Positions 59,964-64,000 of a DNA stretch of 64,000 bases are shown here, piece after piece. This DNA comes from Pseudorhodoferax soli (lineage in GTDB: Bacteria > Pseudomonadota > Gammaproteobacteria > Burkholderiales > Burkholderiaceae_C), in assembly GCF_003337555.1 (NCBI RefSeq), contig NZ_QPJK01000002.1, positions 186,001-250,000 on the forward strand, written 5' to 3'. The notes beneath the pieces are model-generated. The model ran no database searches and was not told the origin of the DNA. It saw only the letters and a list, made by a program, of their open reading frames with translations. A program made the position numbers and the translations under genes. How positions within the stretch are numbered: the stretch's first letter is position 1; each line of letters starts with the position of its first letter.

Positions 59964-61430
59964 TCAGCGCTGTGCGCGAATCAGCGCGTACTGGGCCCAG
60001 TCGCCGCGCCGGAACAGCACGTTCACAGGCTTGCTGCGGTCGACCTTGGCGATGACGGCCTCGAAATCCTTGACGCCCGTGATCTCCGTGTTGGCGATCG
60101 CGACGATCACATCGCCCTCGCGCAGGCCAGCCTGCGCCGCCCCCTCGGTGGCGGCATCGACCTTCACGCCGCCCTTGATGCGCATCTCCTTCTTCTGCGC
60201 ATCGGGCACCTCGCTGACCACCAGGCCGAGGGCCTGGCCGGCAGCGGAACCGCGCGGACGCTCTTCCTTGGCCTGAGCCTTGGCAACCGGTGTCTCGGCT
60301 TCGATCTCGGCCACGAGGATGCTGAGCTCCTTGGTCGCGCCACGGCGGAACACGGTGATGGCGCTCTTGGTGCCCGGCTTGGTGTTGCCGACCTGGCGCG
60401 GCAACTCGCCGAAGCGCTCGATCACACGGCCTTCGAAGCGCGTGATGATGTCGCCCGCTTCGATGCCGGCCTTCTCCGCTGGCGAGCCAGGCTCCACGCT
60501 GCGCACCAGCGCGCCCTGCGGCTTGCCCAGGCCGATGGATTCGGCAACGTCCTTGGTGACCTGCTCGATTTGCACGCCGATCTTGCCGCGCGACACGCGG
60601 CCAGTTGCACGCAGCTGCTCGCTCACGCGCGTGGCCTCGTCTATCGGGATCGCGAACGAGATGCCCATGAAACCGCCCGACCGCGAGTAAATCTGGCTGT
60701 TGATGCCCACCACCTCGCCGCGCATGTTGATCAGCGGCCCGCCGGAGTTGCCGGGATTGATCGCCACATCGGTCTGGATGAAAGGCAGGTAGTCACCCGT
60801 GTCGCGCTGCTTGGCACTGACGATGCCGGCAGTCACCGAGTTCTCCAAGCCGAACGGCGAGCCGATGGCCATGACCCACTCGCCCACCCGCAGGCGGTTG
60901 ACGTCGCCCAGCTTGACGGCCGGCAGGCCGGTGGCCTCGATCTTCACGACGGCCACATCGGTGCGCTTGTCCGAGCCGATCAGCTTGGCCTTGAACTCGC
61001 GCTTGTCGGTCAGCGTGACCAACACCTCGTCGGCGCCGTCGACCACGTGGTGGTTGGTCATGATCAGGCCGTCGGCGCTGAGGATGAAGCCCGAGCCCAC
61101 GCCGCGCGGCTGCGATTCGCCATCGGGCTGCTGCGGGCGCGGGCCCTGGCGCGGAATGTTGGGCAGCGGGATGCCGAAGCGGCGGAAGAACTCCAGCATC
61201 TCTTCGTCCGTGCCACCGGGGCCCGGGCGCGCGGCCGCGCGCTCGACCGTCCGGATGTTCACCACCGACGGACCGACTTGGTCGACCAGGTCCGTGAAGT
61301 CGGGCAGCCCGCGCACCTGCTGCGCCAGGACCGGCGTGTGCGGCGCAAGCGCCAGGGTTGCTGTGAGCGCCATGGCCCAGGCCATGGCCTGCACGCGCAG
61401 TTGTCGTCCGGCGAAGCTAGACATCGTCAT
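59964..61430 (-). CDS. degP: DegP/MucD-type periplasmic serine protease
   Basis: The 488-residue HtrA-family protease has a signal peptide (about 1-36, ending VLAQQ) and a trypsin-like domain with catalytic His (TNHHVVDG), Asp (KRTDVAVVKI) and Ser (NPGNSGGPLINM). Two PDZ domains follow (about 280-370 and 395-485). It degrades or refolds misfolded envelope proteins, and its position after rpoE-rseA-rseB matches MucD. The ATG at 61424 is an alternative start, with better spacing from AGAGG, that would remove two residues. Confidence 0.93.
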   Translation of the reverse strand: MTMSSFAGRQLRVQAMAWAMALTATLALAPHTPVLAQQVRGLPDFTDLVDQVGPSVVNIRTVERAAARPGPGGTDEEMLEFFRRFGIPLPNIPRQGPRPQQPDGESQPRGVGSGFILSADGLIMTNHHVVDGADEVLVTLTDKREFKAKLIGSDKRTDVAVVKIEATGLPAVKLGDVNRLRVGEWVMAIGSPFGLENSVTAGIVSAKQRDTGDYLPFIQTDVAINPGNSGGPLINMRGEVVGINSQIYSRSGGFMGISFAIPIDEATRVSEQLRATGRVSRGKIGVQIEQVTKDVAESIGLGKPQGALVRSVEPGSPAEKAGIEAGDIITRFEGRVIERFGELPRQVGNTKPGTKSAITVFRRGATKELSILVAEIEAETPVAKAQAKEERPRGSAAGQALGLVVSEVPDAQKKEMRIKGGVKVDAATEGAAQAGLREGDVIVAIANTEITGVKDFEAVIAKVDRSKPVNVLFRRGDWAQYALIRAQR

Positions 61431-61480
61431 CCACCTCTTTCCATCTCATGGTTCACAGGGCCTGCGCCCCATTTGCTCGT

Positions 61481-62503
61481 CTATTTGCGGGTGCGCTGCA
61501 GCGATGCGGCAAAGTTCTTGAGCGTGGCCGCCGGGACCTCGCCCACGGCGGTCAGCCACCAGTCCTCGCTGCGCCGCATCAGGGATTGCGTCGCGCCCAT
61601 TCCCACCAGCCCCTCCTTGAGGTGGCGCTGTGCATCGTAAGGCTCCACGAACAAGGAGACCGAAGCCAGGCCGTCAGAGAAGACCCATTGCATGGTGCTG
61701 GGCGGCGTCCCTGGCTGCGGCGCGCGCTTGATGCAACTCATGGAACGAAAGCCCGGCACGGGCTCGCTGAGCGTCCAGCCTTCGGTGGCAGGATCCGTGG
61801 CCAAGGTTTCCACGCGCTCGGTACGGTAGCCGGCCGTCTTGTTCATCATGCGCGCCAGGCTTTCCAGGCGCACAGGTGCGTCGATCTGCAGTTCGGAAAA
61901 GGCGGCCTGCTCGAGCACCTTGCCGTCCACATCCAGCGTCTGTAGCTTGATCACGAGGCCGGACTTCTTCTCGGTCCAGACCCGGTAGCCGAAACGCAGC
62001 TTGTCCCTGGGCTTGAGCAACACGATGTCGGCCTCGAAACCGGCCACGCGGTCCTGGCCGAGCCGCTTGGCGCTGTAGAACTCGGCGATCGAGGTGTCGG
62101 CGGCCTGCAGCAGATTGGGAAACAAGCCCAGGGCATCGCGCTTTTCCATGCGTGCGACCTTGCTGTCCTGCAGGAAGGTGACGACATGGTCGTTGCGCCT
62201 GAAAGTGGTGCGCGGCGGGCCTGTCAACGCATCCACGCGCTCGATCTGCTGCTCGCCTTCGCAGGCATGCCAGATGCGCGCGCTGGCCAACATGGCCTCC
62301 GACGACACGACGAAGGTGCCGGTGTAGGCGCGTTTGCGAGAAGCATCGTGCATGCGCGTCAGCCATTCGCCGATGCTGCGTTGATCGGAAGCAGCCGGCG
62401 CGGCATCGACCGAGGCCGGGGCAACCTGAGCCAGCGCGGCGCAGGCGGCCAGACCAAGGGAAACCGCGGCCACCGCGGCGCGGCCAGACGACAGCATGGA
62501 CAT
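61481..62503 (-). CDS. rseB: Sigma-E regulatory protein RseB/MucB
   Basis: The 340-residue periplasmic protein has a signal peptide (about 1-26, ending AALAQ) and the MucB/RseB fold: KRAYTGTFVVSSEAMLASARI (in part), the R-x-D region VEPYDAQ, and GLASVSLFVEPY near the end. It binds RseA and slows release of sigma-E, sensing mislocalised lipoprotein or LPS. The start is ATG 62503 (MSML), with an alternative ATG at 62497. It lies between rseA and degP. Confidence 0.9.
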   Translation of the reverse strand: MSMLSSGRAAVAAVSLGLAACAALAQVAPASVDAAPAASDQRSIGEWLTRMHDASRKRAYTGTFVVSSEAMLASARIWHACEGEQQIERVDALTGPPRTTFRRNDHVVTFLQDSKVARMEKRDALGLFPNLLQAADTSIAEFYSAKRLGQDRVAGFEADIVLLKPRDKLRFGYRVWTEKKSGLVIKLQTLDVDGKVLEQAAFSELQIDAPVRLESLARMMNKTAGYRTERVETLATDPATEGWTLSEPVPGFRSMSCIKRAPQPGTPPSTMQWVFSDGLASVSLFVEPYDAQRHLKEGLVGMGATQSLMRRSEDWWLTAVGEVPAATLKNFAASLQRTRK

Positions 62504-62531
62504 CGATAGCAAACTCACCCTTGACCGGCCA

Positions 62532-63197
62532 TCAACGCTCCGACGCCGTGAACGTGGCGCTGCGCAGCAGGCCGGCGGGCACAGGCATCTGCAGGGCGCT
62601 GGAACTGCCCGCCTGCTTGTGCGCGGCGAGCAACTCGTCCAGGCGCGCATCGCGCAACATCACCTGTGCCTCGCCACTGGGCAGCCGCACCTCCTGCTCG
62701 ACAACCTGTGGTGCCGCACTGGCCTCCAACACAGGCGCTTGCACAGCCGCCATCTGGGGCTGTGGCACGGCGGTACCGGCCCCGCCCACCACAGTCCAGG
62801 CCAGCGCGGCGACCGCGACGAAGGAGGCGCAGCCCGCCACCATCTTCCAGCGGAAACTGGCGTCGTTGGCCGGCTCGCGGCCCCGCACTGCCACGGCCAC
62901 AGGCTCCGCAACAGGCTCCGCAACAGGCACGGCAACCGGGCGAGCAGGCACCAGTGGCGGCTCCTGCGCGAGCCGCGTCTGCAGGCGCGAGAGGAAGTCG
63001 GAAGAAGCATGCACGGCGGTCTGCTCGCCGCCGCGCAGCACGTCGCCGATCAGGTGGTAGGTCTGCCAGGTCGTGTGGAGCCCGTCGTGCCCGGCCTGAG
63101 GCGCAGCCATCAACTGCGCGGTCTCGTCGCCACCGAGCTCGCCGTCGGCCAACGCCGAAAGCCGTTCGTGCAGCTTCAACACTTCGTCCTGGTTCAT
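62532..63197 (-). CDS. rseA: Anti-sigma-E factor RseA/MucA-like
   Basis: The 221-residue protein has an N-terminal sigma-binding domain (MNQDEVLKLHERLSALADGEL and TYHLIGDVLRG). A Pro/Val/Ala linker precedes a transmembrane helix at about 117-138 (MVAGCASFVAVAALAWTVV) and a periplasmic tail. The ATG at 63197 with AGGTGA six bases upstream is the best start; an in-frame ATG at 63212 exists. It follows rpoE by 34 bases and precedes rseB by 28. Confidence 0.88.
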   Translation of the reverse strand: MNQDEVLKLHERLSALADGELGGDETAQLMAAPQAGHDGLHTTWQTYHLIGDVLRGGEQTAVHASSDFLSRLQTRLAQEPPLVPARPVAVPVAEPVAEPVAVAVRGREPANDASFRWKMVAGCASFVAVAALAWTVVGGAGTAVPQPQMAAVQAPVLEASAAPQVVEQEVRLPSGEAQVMLRDARLDELLAAHKQAGSSSALQMPVPAGLLRSATFTASER

Positions 63198-63231
63198 CGT
63201 CGTCACCTGCATCACTGTTTCCGCCGCGCTG

Positions 63232-63855
63232 TCACCAGCGCTTGCCCGACTGGTTCTCCAGCAGGGGCTTGACCTTGGCCGAAATCGCCTCACGCGCACG
63301 GAAGATGCGGGAACGCACCGTTCCGATCGGGCAATTCATGGCTTCGGCGATTTCCTCGTAGCTGAGACCTTCGATCTCGCGCAGCGTCACGGCCTGGCGC
63401 AAATCTTCGGGCAAGGCTTCCATTGCCATGTTCACCACCGAGGAGATTTGCTTGGCCGCCAGCACGGTGTCGGGCGTCTCATGGCTGATTGGTTCGGTTT
63501 CGCCGCGGTAAGTTTCATCGTCGTCGTCACCGGAGCGCAGCGCCGCTTCCGCGACGGTGGGATCGCGCTTGAAGTCCATCAGCGTCTTCTTGGCGGTGTT
63601 GACCGCGATGCGGTACAGCCAAGTGTAAAACTGTGCATCGCCACGGAACTTCGGCAGCGCACGGTAGGCGCGGATGAAGGTTTCCTGGGCGATGTCCTCG
63701 ACCAGATCCACATCGCGCACCATGCGGGCGATGAGCCGCTGGATGCGGCGCTCGTACTTGAGGACCAGCAATTCGAAGGCACGCTGGTCGCCAGCGACCG
63801 CGCGCTCGACCAGCAGCAGGTCGCTGTCGCCCCCCGTGGGCGGGGTACCGCTCAC
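63232..63855 (-). CDS. rpoE: RNA polymerase sigma-E factor
   Basis: The 207-residue ECF sigma factor has region 2 (FELLVLKYERRIQRLIARMV, VEDIAQETFIRAYRALPKFRG, FYTWLYRIAVNTAKK) and region 4 (LPEDLRQAVTLREIEGLSYEEIAEAMNCPIGTVRSRIFRARE, both shown in part). It is the head of the envelope-stress operon. The GTG at 63855, with GGAG nearby and a stop of the upstream gene overlapping it (GTGA), is the likely start. Longer in-frame extensions upstream lack character of an ECF N-terminus. Confidence 0.93.
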   Translation of the reverse strand: MSGTPPTGGDSDLLLVERAVAGDQRAFELLVLKYERRIQRLIARMVRDVDLVEDIAQETFIRAYRALPKFRGDAQFYTWLYRIAVNTAKKTLMDFKRDPTVAEAALRSGDDDDETYRGETEPISHETPDTVLAAKQISSVVNMAMEALPEDLRQAVTLREIEGLSYEEIAEAMNCPIGTVRSRIFRAREAISAKVKPLLENQSGKRW

Positions 63856-64000
63856 GGATGGGGCTCCGGCACTGTCGATGGGGCAAGGCTTCGCTGGTAC
63901 AAGGCGCGGCGCAGATCGCGCCAGCGCGACGGCGCGGCCACACACGCCAGCCAGCGCCACTGCACACGGCCGGGCGCCCCCGTCATGCGCACGAGCACGG
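63852..64000 (-). CDS. Unidentified gene upstream of rpoE, C-terminal end (partial)
   Basis: The minus-strand frame entering from the window edge ends at TGA (63854-63852), overlapping the rpoE GTG by four bases. The 48-residue tail contains VQWRWLACVAAPSRWRDLRR and ends PEPHP. The Trp/Arg-rich composition and the exact GTGA junction support a real gene co-transcribed with rpoE. I do not recognise the family from this fragment. Confidence 0.6.
   Translation of the reverse strand, partial: VLVRMTGAPGRVQWRWLACVAAPSRWRDLRRALYQRSLAPSTVPEPHP

Overview
The window is a gene-dense, G+C-rich bacterial chromosome segment (about two-thirds G+C by eye). Synteny and protein character point to a betaproteobacterium of the order Burkholderiales, most likely family Comamonadaceae; I do not assign a genus. 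Evidence is the TCA block acnB / CitE-like lyase / tam / mdh facing gntR / sdhCDAB / sdhE / gltA, the run leuC-entericidin-leuD-leuB-asd-fimV-truA-trpFBA-accD, and the order lepA-lepB-rnc-era-recO-pdxJ-acpS. I see no tRNA, rRNA, insertion sequence, prophage or CRISPR array, and no obviously broken gene.

Layout. (1) 1-3319: the end of a type IV pilus minor-pilin operon (partial pilV, pilW, pilX and a short pilY1). (2) 3342-8875: riboflavin operon ribD-ribE-ribBA-ribH with nusB, an aminotransferase and ybgC. The GTP cyclohydrolase half of RibBA lacks its zinc cysteines. (3) 8910-11069: tolQ-tolR-tolA, closed by a long bidirectional terminator shared with acnB. (4) 11149-23423: a TCA-cycle supercluster on both strands around a GntR/HutC regulator, with a strong palindromic operator between mdh and gntR. 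(5) 23582-29296: a LysR regulator and leuC/leuD/leuB with a tiny entericidin-type lipoprotein gene between leuC and leuD, then asd. The leuB-asd gap holds a short ORF ending in a Thr/Ile run (ISTKTTTTITG) followed by competing hairpins and a T-tract. This is a threonine-leader attenuator candidate and, in my view, the most interesting element in the window. (6) 29477-36549: fimV, truA, trpF, trpB, trpA, accD. (7) 36550-37781: yggT (minus strand) and a stand-alone LON-domain gene. (8) 37781-48227: a tightly overlapping glycan-assembly operon with a WbpM/PglF-type dehydratase, a MurJ-family flippase, three methyltransferases, a deacetylase-like protein, two GT4 glycosyltransferases, an SDR and a PglC-type phosphoglycosyl transferase. 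No Wzy polymerase or ligase is present. (9) 48301-51672: lysS, a small MscS-like channel and a nucleotide-binding-domain-only Hsp70 homologue. (10) 51677-59453, minus strand: lepA-lepB-DUF4845-rnc-era-recO-pdxJ-acpS-nagZ. (11) 59454-59963: a non-coding stretch with two minus-strand terminators, a possible small RNA and DnaA-box-like sites. (12) 59964-64000, minus strand: the envelope-stress operon rpoE-rseA-rseB-degP, preceded by the tail of an unidentified gene.

How the genes fit together. Central carbon flux is grouped with its likely local regulator. Tam would remove trans-aconitate, an inhibitor of the aconitase encoded nearby. The asd leader would tie aspartate-family synthesis to charged tRNA-Thr. 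The glycan operon appears able to make a lipid-linked, methylated short oligosaccharide starting from a 4,6-dehydrated UDP-HexNAc. The type IV pilus genes and fimV in the same window make a pilin or surface-protein target conceivable, but nothing in the sequence proves it.
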